DNA of 37,985 nucleotides, from positions 1 to 37,985 of the forward strand of contig DATBAK010000047.1 of the NCBI GenBank assembly GCA_036271555.1, read 5' to 3'. Numbering within the stretch: position 1 is the first letter of the stretch; each line of letters opens with the position of its first letter. A program made the translations under genes and the position numbers. Below are positions 23,781 through 30,998 of the stretch, piece by piece. This DNA comes from Acidimicrobiia bacterium (lineage in GTDB: Bacteria > Actinomycetota > Acidimicrobiia > IMCC26256 > PALSA-610). Under the pieces are notes generated by a model. The model was not told the DNA's origin. It saw only the letters and a program-made list of their open reading frames with translations, and searched no databases.

Positions 23781-24743
23781 TCAGCCCGCGACGATCGTCG
23801 ACTCGCCGGGGTTCGTGCCGTCGCGCAGCAACCGGGCGCGCGCCGCGGTGTCGCCGAGCAGCGTGAGATCGAAGAAGTCGATCGACGTCTTCGTTGCAGT
23901 GCGGTCGTGCACCGACGGTTCGTCCTCGTAGGCCTCGGGATGCAATCCGGTGTGGAAGGTGAGGAACCACTTCGGCGAAACGCTCTGCGCGTACGCCTGT
24001 TGCGCGGTCTTGTACGGAACCGCGAGGTCGCTGTCGATGTGCGTGATCAGCAGCGGGATCTTGTTCTTCTGGAAATGGCCGCTGAGCGAGAGGTGCACCG
24101 CGTCGAACACCCCGGCCGCACGGATGCGCGGGTCGCGGCAGCACGAATCCTCGATCAGGTTGTACGTCGTCCCGCCGCCGAGCGACAGACCTGCGGCGCC
24201 GACGCGCGCGGCGTCGATGTGCGAGCGCAGCGGACCCTTCAACAGTTGTGTGAGCACGAAGCTGATGTCGCCAGGCTGGTTGGCGACGTCGGCGACGACG
24301 TCGTACGGCTGGCCGCGATCACTCGTCAGCGGGAACCTCGGCGCCGCGACGGCGTACCCCGCGCGCGCCCAGGCCGAGAAGAGTTGCGTGAACTTGCGCG
24401 GCGCGCCGTGATAGCCGTGCGAGAACATGATCAGCGGCCGCGGCGTCGTCGCGGTCGGGATGTAGACGTCGGTCGGAAGCGTCCGGTTCGGCGAGTACGC
24501 GGCGTTGCCGGGCGTCTCGGTCGTGCGTGAGGTGTCGACGAACGTGACGTGCTGCACCGTGAACGCGAACGGCCGCGGCTCGACGGCAACCGTCGTCGTG
24601 GTGCTCGAAGTCGTCGAGGTCGCGCGCGACGCACCGGCGGTCGGCGTCGACGACGAGCACCCGCTCGCGATGAGCGCGCCGGCGATGACGAGGGCGGCGG
24701 CCGCGGGTGCGCGCCCGCGTCGTCGGATGCGATCGAGGCTCAA
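23781..24743 (-). CDS. Alpha/beta-hydrolase lipoprotein (dienelactone/PAF-AH-like)
   Basis: This 320-residue protein has a signal peptide ending in a lipobox (about ASGC, Cys29), then a Ser/Thr-rich stalk of about 25 residues. The hydrolase follows: oxyanion-loop HGYHG (109-113), nucleophile elbow GLSLGG (S187), an Asp in THIDSDLAVPY, and a His in TGLHPEAY. It should be tethered to the outer face of the membrane and hydrolyse esters. I chose TTG 24743 because TACGAT ends 7 bases before it and no other start fits the lipoprotein N-terminus. TTG starts are uncommon, so confidence in the exact start is moderate. Cys-Cys at 201-202 is unusual. Substrate unknown. Confidence 0.82.
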   Translation of the reverse strand: MSLDRIRRRGRAPAAAALVIAGALIASGCSSSTPTAGASRATSTTSSTTTTVAVEPRPFAFTVQHVTFVDTSRTTETPGNAAYSPNRTLPTDVYIPTATTPRPLIMFSHGYHGAPRKFTQLFSAWARAGYAVAAPRFPLTSDRGQPYDVVADVANQPGDISFVLTQLLKGPLRSHIDAARVGAAGLSLGGGTTYNLIEDSCCRDPRIRAAGVFDAVHLSLSGHFQKNKIPLLITHIDSDLAVPYKTAQQAYAQSVSPKWFLTFHTGLHPEAYEDEPSVHDRTATKTSIDFFDLTLLGDTAARARLLRDGTNPGESTIVAG

Positions 24744-24750
24744 GGCCGTG

Positions 24751-24756
24751 ATCGTA
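24751..24756 (-). promoter_or_regulatory. -10 element of the lipoprotein hydrolase gene
   Basis: Minus-strand TACGAT ends 7 bases before TTG 24743, a leaderless-type arrangement that supports the TTG start. Confidence 0.5.
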
Positions 24757-24805
24757 GGTTGAGAGCGAGATTGCGGCTCTGACGAGAGGGTGACAGTGTT
24801 CTGCT

Positions 24806-24826
24806 GACGGCGCGGTCTGCGCCGTC
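24806..24826. repeat. 8-bp inverted repeat in a divergent intergenic region
   Basis: GACGGCGC and GCGCCGTC pair perfectly around a 5-base loop. It lies between the lipoprotein hydrolase and the small secreted protein, upstream of both, so an operator is more likely than a terminator. Nothing else is seen in this 175-bp region. Confidence 0.45.
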
Positions 24827-24918
24827 GGGGGTGCGGGGGGCCGGATTCGGGGCGGGACCCGAGATTCGCGTGTGTCGTTTCGCGGTCCGACGCGCGGAAT
24901 GTGCGACATGGAGAAGGG

Positions 24919-25365
24919 ATGAGGATGATTCGTTCGAAGATGATCCGCCTCGCGGCGGTCGGCGCGCTCGCCGGTTCCGCGGCGCTCGCGCTCACGCCGG
25001 CCGGGGTCGCCGGCGCGGCCGGCAGCATCAAGTGCTCGAGCATGACCGGCAACATCGCCAAGAAGGTGACGCTCTCCGGCTGCACCGGCAACACCGGCGG
25101 GTCGTCGAAGCCGATCGCCAGCACCGCGCTCGCGACCGGCGGCGTGATCAAGTGGGCAAACGGCAAGAAGACCACGGTCACGCTGACCGCGACGGCGAAG
25201 GGCACTGCGTGCCCGGCGGGCTCGAGCGAGTACCAGGCCAAGGGCAAGGTCACGAAGGACACGACCGGCTCGGCGGCGGTCGGCGGCACCATCAAGGGCA
25301 ACGCCTGCGTCAACGGCAAATCGGGTGCGATCACCCTCGTGCCCGGCACGAAGCTCACCATCTGA
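24919..25365 (+). CDS. Small secreted four-cysteine protein, function unknown
   Basis: This 148-residue protein has a clear signal peptide (residues 1-33: basic start, LAAVGALAGSAALALTPAGVAGA). The mature part is rich in Gly, Thr, Lys and short beta strands. Four Cys (C39, C55, C98, C130) suggest two disulfides. ATG 24919 has GGAG 5 bases upstream; ATG 24925 and GTG 24901 are alternatives in the same frame. I do not recognise a domain. It is followed by a strong bidirectional terminator. An extracellular or cell-wall location is likely. Confidence 0.8.
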   Translation: MRMIRSKMIRLAAVGALAGSAALALTPAGVAGAAGSIKCSSMTGNIAKKVTLSGCTGNTGGSSKPIASTALATGGVIKWANGKKTTVTLTATAKGTACPAGSSEYQAKGKVTKDTTGSAAVGGTIKGNACVNGKSGAITLVPGTKLTI

Positions 25366-25375
25366 CATCGCGTTT

Positions 25376-25412
25376 CGAGGGTTCGGCGCGCGCGCCGCGT
25401 GCCGAACCCTCG
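25376..25412. terminator. Strong bidirectional terminator hairpin
   Basis: CGAGGGTTCGGC (25376-25387) and GCCGAACCCTCG (25401-25412) form a 12-bp perfect stem with a 13-base loop, between the convergent secreted protein and VOC genes. No U-run is present. Confidence 0.75.
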
Positions 25413-25438
25413 ATCGCGTGTCCTGCTCGCGGTGCCGC

Positions 25439-25789
25439 TCAGCCGTTCGCGGCGACACCGACGCGGTGGCCGAGCGCGTCGGCGAAGACGCCGAAGCTCG
25501 TGCCCGGCACCTTCTGCTCGGGCTGCACGATCGTGCCGCCGAGCTGCTCCGCCCGCTTCAGCGTCGCGGCGACGTCGTCTACCGCGACGAAGAACAACAC
25601 TTCGTCCTCGGCGGCCTGGCGGGGACTGATCGCGACGTACGGGCCGCCCTCCGCGCCCGTGTCGATGAAGGTGTAACCGGGGAACGCGCCTTCCGACGCG
25701 ACCTTCCAGCCGAACAGATCGGCGAAGAACTTCCGGGTGGCGTCGGGATCCTGCGAGCGGATCTCGGTGTGGACGACGGGGTGCGGCAC
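25439..25789 (-). CDS. VOC (glyoxalase/bleomycin-resistance-like) protein
   Basis: This 116-residue protein is a single VOC unit pair. It starts PVVHTEIRSQDPDATRKFFADLFGW, has GGPYVAISPRQAAEDEVLFFVAVDDVAATLKRAEQLGG in the middle (here given in part by position) and ends GVFADALGHRVGV. The length and pattern fit a PhnB/glyoxalase-like small protein that works as a dimer. GTG 25789 has GGAG about 7 bases upstream. The metal-ligand set is incomplete by eye, so it may bind rather than convert its ligand. The 152 bp upstream contain only short CCCCGACA tandem repeats (about 25913-25930). Confidence 0.88.
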   Translation of the reverse strand: MPHPVVHTEIRSQDPDATRKFFADLFGWKVASEGAFPGYTFIDTGAEGGPYVAISPRQAAEDEVLFFVAVDDVAATLKRAEQLGGTIVQPEQKVPGTSFGVFADALGHRVGVAANG

Positions 25790-25941
25790 GGCACTCTCCT
25801 TGGTCGGCGCACCCGTGCGGGCGCGTTCGACACCCCGACGAACGGCACGCCGCGATTTCGACCGCGTCGCCGAAAGACTCCAGCGGACCTCGTGGGATCG
25901 CTTGCGAACCCCGACACCCCGACACCCCGGCGGCCGGCGCT

Positions 25942-27093
25942 TCAGATCGTCGAGACTTCGATGCCCGATGCGTACTGCACGGCGCGGGCGGCCTCAACGG
26001 CGCTGTTGCACGACACTTCGGAGAGGTGGCCCGGCGCGGCGACCCAATCGCCGGCCAGCCAGAGCTGTTCGCGTTGCTGGACGGCGGGTCGATCGCGCCA
26101 CGTGGAGCCGGGGAGGTCGAGCGCGCCGGTGGCTTCGGACACGACGGCTCGGCGTCGCCAGACCTCTCGGTCGCGCCAGTCGCGATAACCGGCGTCGAGG
26201 ATGGTCTCGATCCGAGTGATGCCGTCGTCGAGCGACTCGTCGGGTCGGAGTCCGATCATCGCCTGGACGAGCGAGTGACCGGCAGGCGCGAGCGTCTTGT
26301 CGACTGCGGTGAACCGGTCGACGAACGCGGCTTCGTCGAGGTCGATGACGAGGTACGGGTCGCCCCTGCGGGCGCGCAACCCGATGTCGAGCAGTGCCGT
26401 TCTCGGGCCGCTCGCGTGCAACGCGTCGTCGTTGAGGAGGCGTCGCGCCGCGCGCGGGTCGACGGCCACGATCACCGGACCGTCGGGAAGTTCGTCGACC
26501 TTGGCGTTGGTCTCGACGCGAACACCGACTGCTCGCGCGTGGGCTGCGAGTCGATCGACGACCGGACCCCATCCTCCGACCACGTAGCGGGCGACCGGCG
26601 GTGTCTTGAGCAGGATGCGGCGCACGCGTGACCACACGAATTCCGCGGACAACCGACCCGGATCGTGATCGAAGGTCAACACGCCTGCCGCACCGCTGAC
26701 CGCCGCGGCGGCCTCTGCGTCGACTCGATCCGTGAGCCAGGAGCGCAGGTCGACGTCGACCGGCGCGTCGTGTCGAAGTGCACGAGCCGCTCTGAGCAGC
26801 GCAGTCGGCGGGGTGATGCGCACCTCGCCCTGCCAGCGCATTCGTATCCCGTTCAACTGTGGTCGCCGGTACGGGACGTGCAGCTCGCGGGCACGGAGCC
26901 AGTCCCACATCGGTCCACCCGCGTAGAAGGCGTGAGGTCCGAGATTGGTGTGCCATTCGCCGGGGTTGGTCGTTGCCCGACCGCCGAGACGGCGGCGCGC
27001 CTCGAGCAGCCGGACGGGTACGCCGGCTTCGGCGCACTCCGTCGCGGCGATCAGGCCGGCCAGACCACCTCCCACTACCGTCACTTCGCGCAT
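25942..27093 (-). CDS. FAD-dependent amine-oxidase-like oxidoreductase
   Basis: This 383-residue flavoprotein has an N-terminal Rossmann fold VTVVGGGLAGLIAATECAE (GxGxxG at about 8-13) and LLEARRRLGGRATT, the acidic and GGRA motifs of the amine oxidase/protoporphyrinogen oxidase/phytoene desaturase superfamily. A C-terminal FAD motif follows, LWLAGDWVAAPGHLSEVSCNSAVEAA. GGAGG lies 8 bases before ATG 27093; the longer reading to 27147 would start inside an inverted repeat. It is divergent from an ECF-like sigma factor, so it may be controlled by that sigma. The substrate is not evident; a lipid or carotenoid role is only a family-based possibility. Confidence 0.88.
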   Translation of the reverse strand: MREVTVVGGGLAGLIAATECAEAGVPVRLLEARRRLGGRATTNPGEWHTNLGPHAFYAGGPMWDWLRARELHVPYRRPQLNGIRMRWQGEVRITPPTALLRAARALRHDAPVDVDLRSWLTDRVDAEAAAAVSGAAGVLTFDHDPGRLSAEFVWSRVRRILLKTPPVARYVVGGWGPVVDRLAAHARAVGVRVETNAKVDELPDGPVIVAVDPRAARRLLNDDALHASGPRTALLDIGLRARRGDPYLVIDLDEAAFVDRFTAVDKTLAPAGHSLVQAMIGLRPDESLDDGITRIETILDAGYRDWRDREVWRRRAVVSEATGALDLPGSTWRDRPAVQQREQLWLAGDWVAAPGHLSEVSCNSAVEAARAVQYASGIEVSTI

Positions 27094-27126
27094 GGCGTCG
27101 TCCTCCGAGGGGTCGTCGACACGAAG

Positions 27127-27163
27127 AAGAGGCGGGGAACCTTTCATTGGTTCCCCGCCTCTT
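27127..27163. promoter_or_regulatory. 15-bp perfect inverted repeat with opposed GGAAC motifs
   Basis: AAGAGGCGGGGAACC (27127-27141) and GGTTCCCCGCCTCTT (27149-27163) are exact reverse complements around 7 bases, ending just before GTG 27164. In each direction GGAAC is followed after 15 bases by CGCCTC. That resembles an ECF sigma promoter (-35 GGAAC, -10 near CGTC). Rightward the start point would be near the sigma start codon; leftward it would serve the FAD gene. An operator or RNA hairpin are alternatives. Confidence 0.6.
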
Positions 27164-27667
27164 GTGCACGTGGAGGAGCTCGTTCGACGCGCCCAGCGCG
27201 GTGACGCCGTCGCGATCGAAACGCTGCTCGGCGCGATGAGTCCCTATATCGGCGCGATCTGCGGCGCGATCGCGCTCGGCGCGGCCGAGGATGCGATGCA
27301 AGAGACGCTGGTGGCGGTATTCACGAACATCGGATCGCTGCGCGAGCCGGCTGCGTTCAAGGGATGGGTCCGACGCATCGCGGTCCGAGAAGCAGTACGA
27401 GCGGCTCGCGGCGGGAGGGTCGTTCCGGTCGATCCTGAGGGACTGCAGCAGGCGCTGTCGCTGTCGGTGCCCGACGGCGCGACCGCGGTCGAGGTGCGCG
27501 AGGTGCTCGCAACGCTCTCTCCCGAACAACGTGCGGTCTTGACGATGCGTCACCTCGAAGGTCTGAACGAGGAGGAAATGGTCGACGTGCTCGAAGTTGC
27601 AGCCGGCACGGTGAAATCACGGCTGCACCGCGCCCGCGCCGCCTTTCGAGAACGGTGGATCGCATGA
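27164..27667 (+). CDS. ECF-like sigma-70 family RNA polymerase sigma factor
   Basis: This 167-residue protein has two sigma domains. Region 2 spans about residues 3-80: VEELVRRAQRGDAVAIETLL, AEDAMQETLVAVFTNIGSL, FKGWVRRIAVREAVRAAR. Region 4 spans about 105-160: REVLATLSPEQRAVLTMRHLEGLNEEEMVDVL, then GTVKSRLHRARAAFRERW, the helix-turn-helix for the -35. GTG 27164 or GTG 27170 can start it; neither has a ribosome site, and a perfect inverted repeat ends at 27163. No anti-sigma gene is adjacent. Its stop overlaps the SRPBCC gene (27664-27667). It likely directs its own promoter and the divergent FAD gene; the inducing signal is unknown. Confidence 0.85.
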   Translation: MHVEELVRRAQRGDAVAIETLLGAMSPYIGAICGAIALGAAEDAMQETLVAVFTNIGSLREPAAFKGWVRRIAVREAVRAARGGRVVPVDPEGLQQALSLSVPDGATAVEVREVLATLSPEQRAVLTMRHLEGLNEEEMVDVLEVAAGTVKSRLHRARAAFRERWIA

Positions 27668-28170
27668 GCTGGCCGACCCTCGAGCTCGACCGAGTGGCCC
27701 GACTGCGCGTGCTGTCACGTGCACTGCCGGGCGTCGCGCTCGAGGAGCGCACGATCGCGGCTCCGTTCGACGTCGTCTGGGACTTCGTCTCCGATTTGTC
27801 GAACTCGGTTCCCCGCTTCGACCGGGACGTCGCCTCCATCGAGATCCTCGAACGCCACGGTGATCGGCTGAAGATCATCTCGCGGCCTCCATTGATTCCG
27901 ATTCCCGTGCGGCTCGACGTCGAGCTGCGCGCGGGATGGTGTTGGATGGTCGCTCGCCCCCAGCTCTACGTCGTCGGCATGGCCGCGGTCCCCGCGGGCG
28001 CGCACACCCGCTTCGCGATGCTCGAAGGTGTGTCGCTGACCGGCAGCAAAGTGCTGCGCCCGACGCTCGGTCCCGTCCACGCGATCAGTCGATGGCGTCA
28101 TCGCCGCCATCTGCCTCGCGACCTCGATGCCATCGAACGTGCGCTCGGCCTCCGCGCTGCGCTCGAGTAG
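27664..28170 (+). CDS. SRPBCC family protein coupled to the sigma factor
   Basis: This 168-residue protein has an SRPBCC core from about residue 28: LEERTIAAPFDVVWDFVSDLSNSV, then strands GDRLKIISRPPLIPIPVRLDVEL and a late basic helix. The ATG overlaps the sigma stop (ATGA), so the two are translated together. It probably binds a hydrophobic ligand. It could sense the signal for the sigma factor or process the product of the divergent FAD enzyme; both are inference. The C-terminal stretch is rich in Arg and His. Confidence 0.8.
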   Translation: MSWPTLELDRVARLRVLSRALPGVALEERTIAAPFDVVWDFVSDLSNSVPRFDRDVASIEILERHGDRLKIISRPPLIPIPVRLDVELRAGWCWMVARPQLYVVGMAAVPAGAHTRFAMLEGVSLTGSKVLRPTLGPVHAISRWRHRRHLPRDLDAIERALGLRAALE

Positions 28171-28197
28171 CGCACACGCGGTGAAGGCACGACCGAG

Positions 28198-28281
28198 CGG
28201 AGGGAGTGGGATTCGAACCCACGGGGCTCATCACCCAACGGTTTTCAAGACCGTCCCATTCGGCCGCTCTGGCACCCCTCC
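28198..28281 (-). tRNA. tRNA-Ser (anticodon TGA)
   Basis: On the minus strand, 84 nt, acceptor GGAGGGG pairs with TCCCTCC (one G-T wobble) and discriminator G; CCA is not encoded. The anticodon stem ACGGT/ACCGT encloses CTTGAAA, anticodon TGA, reading UCA/UCG-type codons. A long variable arm and T-arm GTGGGTTCGAATCCCAC follow. Confidence 0.95.
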
Positions 28282-28319
28282 GCCGACCATTCTGCCGGTC
28301 CGGCGAGCGGGCAGGCGCA

Positions 28320-28368
28320 ACTTCTGAGCCAATGAGTTCCCCGTAGGGGAACTGACGGGCACAGAAGT
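28320..28368. repeat. Nested symmetric palindrome near tRNA-Ser
   Basis: An outer 7-bp pair ACTTCTG/CAGAAGT encloses an inner perfect 8-bp pair AGTTCCCC/GGGGAACT. The loop is GTA, with exactly 8 unpaired bases on each side. It lies upstream of the tRNA and downstream of the propeller gene. A terminator for the latter is the simplest reading. The inner core again contains GGGGAAC, as at 27127-27163. Confidence 0.6.
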
Positions 28369-28412
28369 GTCGGCCGCCGGTCGCCGTCACCCAGTCAGGG
28401 GCGGGCGCGGTC

Positions 28413-29552
28413 TCAGTTGGTTCGGTCGTCGATGTACGCGTGGAAGCGCCACGCGACATTCGACACGTGCCCCGTCGCCGTCGCGTCGCATGAGCTCGAG
28501 ACGCGCGACGTGTTCACCGAGCTCGCAGCCGGCGCGTTGCTCTGCATCGGTGCGACCCAGGTCGTGTACACGGAGCTGCTCGGGCACAGGCCGTTGCCGG
28601 CCTCCGGCGCCGCGAACGCGACGAGCGTCCTGTCGGGCGACCACACCGGGAACTGGGCGTGCGTCGACCAGCTCGGCATCAGTTGCGCCGGGTTCGCACC
28701 CGACCCGGCGTCGGCGGTGTACGGCACGTCGTTCGGGCAGACGGCGGCATCGCGCACCGCCGGGATGTACGGATCGACGTCGGACGCCGGCTGATAGCAC
28801 GCAGTCAGGTGCTCGGAGACGAAGGTCCCGTCGGCAACCGAGACACGCACGATCTCGTCGTAGAGCCCGACGTTCGGGCAGGGAGTCGGTCGCGTGCTGC
28901 ACGCGCGAAGCGCCAAGAGGTGCGTGTTGTCGACCCAAACCGGATCTCGCACCTCGATGCGGTTCGTCGAGTCGTACGGCAACACAACGCGAATCGAGTT
29001 GAACCGCCTACTTCCCGCGACGAAACCGGACGCGACGACCAACTGTGAGGCAGTGCAACCGGCGTCCATGCAGCCGGACAACGCGAGCGACCTGCCGTCG
29101 GGCGACCACTTCGGCTCGTCGCCGTGAGGCGCGGTCTCGGATGCGGTGGCTACCGGGAACGTCTTCTTGATCGCTCGACTGAGCCGACGCGGCATTGGTG
29201 CGACGACTACGTCTCCCGGCTGACCGGTGGCCGGCCGTTGGCTGAACGCGAGCCAATCACCCTTCCGACCGACGTCCGGGGTCAGGTCACATCCGTTGCC
29301 CGCGCTGTGGAGCGTGCGCAACATCGTGAGCGTCGGCGCCGAGTCGGGGTTCGCATCAACCTGCGTCTCCGCGAGGTTGCAGGAACCCGGCTGCGCGCCC
29401 GGTACCGGCTCCACGATGGTGAGGTGATTCTCGGCCGCGAGGGCGGCCGGCACGTGGCCCGCACCCACCAACGCGCCCGAGAACAACGCGGTCACCCAAA
29501 GCGCGACCATGCTCGCCCGCGCGGCATGTCGTCTCCCCAAGAAACTCGTCAC
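28413..29552 (-). CDS. Secreted TolB-like beta-propeller protein
   Basis: This 379-residue exported protein has a signal peptide at about 1-40, ending in HVPAALAA. WD40-like/PD40 blades are visible in EPKWSPDGRSLALSG (about residues 147-161) and FPVWSPDRTLVAFAAPE (about 303-319), with weaker blades between. Several Cys suggest disulfides. GTG 29552 has GGGGGG upstream. Base composition appears lower in GC than the neighbours, with more A/T in third positions, a possible sign of transfer. Such propellers bind proteins or sugars; no enzyme motif is seen. It sits alone between tRNA-Ser and serS. Confidence 0.75.
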   Translation of the reverse strand: MTSFLGRRHAARASMVALWVTALFSGALVGAGHVPAALAAENHLTIVEPVPGAQPGSCNLAETQVDANPDSAPTLTMLRTLHSAGNGCDLTPDVGRKGDWLAFSQRPATGQPGDVVVAPMPRRLSRAIKKTFPVATASETAPHGDEPKWSPDGRSLALSGCMDAGCTASQLVVASGFVAGSRRFNSIRVVLPYDSTNRIEVRDPVWVDNTHLLALRACSTRPTPCPNVGLYDEIVRVSVADGTFVSEHLTACYQPASDVDPYIPAVRDAAVCPNDVPYTADAGSGANPAQLMPSWSTHAQFPVWSPDRTLVAFAAPEAGNGLCPSSSVYTTWVAPMQSNAPAASSVNTSRVSSSCDATATGHVSNVAWRFHAYIDDRTN

Positions 29553-29718
29553 AGCGATCCCCCCAAATCACCCGCGATCGCGCGTGCGCGCGTCATCCTT
29601 TCGTTGTGATCAATCGCGAGTATGCCAAGGAAAGATGGGCTTGACACTGACATCGACGCGCCCAATTTCTTCCACGCTTCAGATGCTGCGGAGAGGTCTG
29701 CGGTCGCGCGTCGGAGTA

Positions 29719-29733
29719 CCGCCGAAGAGGCGG
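29719..29733 (-). terminator. Short hairpin after serS
   Basis: CCGCC/GGCGG with a 5-base loop lies 12 bases downstream of the serS stop codon. It is short and without a U-run, so the call is tentative. The rest of the gap to 29552 is relatively A/T-rich and should hold the propeller promoter. Confidence 0.4.
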
Positions 29734-29744
29734 CCGGGCCGACT

Positions 29745-30998
29745 TCAGGCGCGCGGTTCGATGCGGGTGAAGCCGCAGTACGGACGGAGCGCGTCGGGCA
29801 CGACGAACGCGCCGCCCTCGTCCTGGTAGTGCTCGAACAGGAACACGAGGGTGCGGCTGATCGCGCACGCAGTGCCGTTCAGCGTGTGCACGAGCTCCGA
29901 TCCCGACTCGCCCTTCACGCGTGTGCCGAGCCGGCGCGCGGAGTAGTCGGTGTAGTTCGAGCACGACGTGAGCTCGCGGTACTGACCCTCCGACGGCAGC
30001 CACGCCTCGATGTCGAACTTCTTCGCGGCCGCGGGGCCGAGGTCGCCCGCGGCGACGTTGAGCACGTGGTACGGCAGGCCGAGCCCGCCGATGATCGCTT
30101 CCTCGACCGCGAGGATCCGATCGAGCTCGTTCCACGACGACTCCGGCGCGCAGTACGAGAACATCTCGACCTTGTCGAACTGGTGCACGCGGAAGATGCC
30201 GCGCGTGTCCTTGCCGTAGGTGCCCGCCTCGCGCCGGAAGCACGACGAGAGGCCGCCGAAGCGCGCGGGCAGCTCGTCGGGTGTGAACGTCTCGCCGCGC
30301 CGCAGCGCGGAGAGGGGCACCTCGCTCGTGCCGACGAGGAACAGCTCGTCCTCGGCGAGCTCGTAGACCTGCGCGCGATCGGTCGGGAAGAAGCCCGCCT
30401 CTTCCATCGTCCGCTCGCGCACGAGTGTCGGCGTGATGACCGGGACGAAGTCGTTCGCGACGAGCATCGCCATCGTGTAGTTCACGAGCGCGAGCTCGAG
30501 CAGCACCGCTTCGCGCATGAGGTACGCGAAGCGCGAGCCACTCGCCTCCGCGCCGCGTGTCGAGTCGACGAAGCCCATCGCCTCGCCGAACGCGGCGTGG
30601 TCGAGCGCGGGCGCGGGGTCCTGCGCGCCGACGGTCTTCAACACGTCGCCGTCGTTCTCGCCGCCGTCGGGCACCGACGCGTCGGCCGGGTTCGGCAGCT
30701 GCAGCGCGAGCTCGCGCAGGCGCGCCTCGGCGGCACCCAGCTCGCCCTCGAGCTCCTGAAGCCGCGTCTTCATCTCCGCGGCGCGCTCGATCTTCGCCGC
30801 CCGTTCGTCCGGCGCGGCCTTGCCGATCTCCTTCGACGCCTTGTTCTGCTCCGCTCGATGCGTCTCGGCCTCGCGCCGCTGCGCGACGACGGTCTCGTAC
30901 GCGCCGAGCACGTCGTCGATCAGGCCCGCGCGCACGCGCTTGCGCTCGATGCCCTCGCGGTAATCGGAGTCCTCGCGCAGCCGGCGCAGGTCGATCAC
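29745..30998 (-). CDS. serS: Seryl-tRNA synthetase
   Basis: This 417-residue class II synthetase attaches serine to tRNA-Ser. The N-terminal tRNA-binding coiled coil spans about residues 28-105 (HRAEQNKASKEIGKA and following heptads). Motif 2 is in SSCFRREAGTYGKDTRG, followed by HQFDKVEMFSY. Serine-pocket and motif 3 segments are TSCSNYTDYSARRLGTR and LNGTACAISRTLVFLFEHYQ. The GTG start overlaps the pheA stop by four bases (30995-30998), so the two are co-translated. The length is normal. Two tRNA-Ser genes lie in the same window, probably coincidentally. Confidence 0.96.
   Translation of the reverse strand: MIDLRRLREDSDYREGIERKRVRAGLIDDVLGAYETVVAQRREAETHRAEQNKASKEIGKAAPDERAAKIERAAEMKTRLQELEGELGAAEARLRELALQLPNPADASVPDGGENDGDVLKTVGAQDPAPALDHAAFGEAMGFVDSTRGAEASGSRFAYLMREAVLLELALVNYTMAMLVANDFVPVITPTLVRERTMEEAGFFPTDRAQVYELAEDELFLVGTSEVPLSALRRGETFTPDELPARFGGLSSCFRREAGTYGKDTRGIFRVHQFDKVEMFSYCAPESSWNELDRILAVEEAIIGGLGLPYHVLNVAAGDLGPAAAKKFDIEAWLPSEGQYRELTSCSNYTDYSARRLGTRVKGESGSELVHTLNGTACAISRTLVFLFEHYQDEGGAFVVPDALRPYCGFTRIEPRA

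Noticed and set aside
28198-28281. tRNA-Ser as an attachment site for an integrated element
   Set aside because: No integrase or duplicated tRNA 3' end; the odd gene lies on the 5' side of the tRNA.
27127-28353. GGTTCCCC/GGGGAAC palindromes resembling type I-E CRISPR repeats
   Set aside because: The two palindromes differ, occur singly and have no regular spacers or cas genes.
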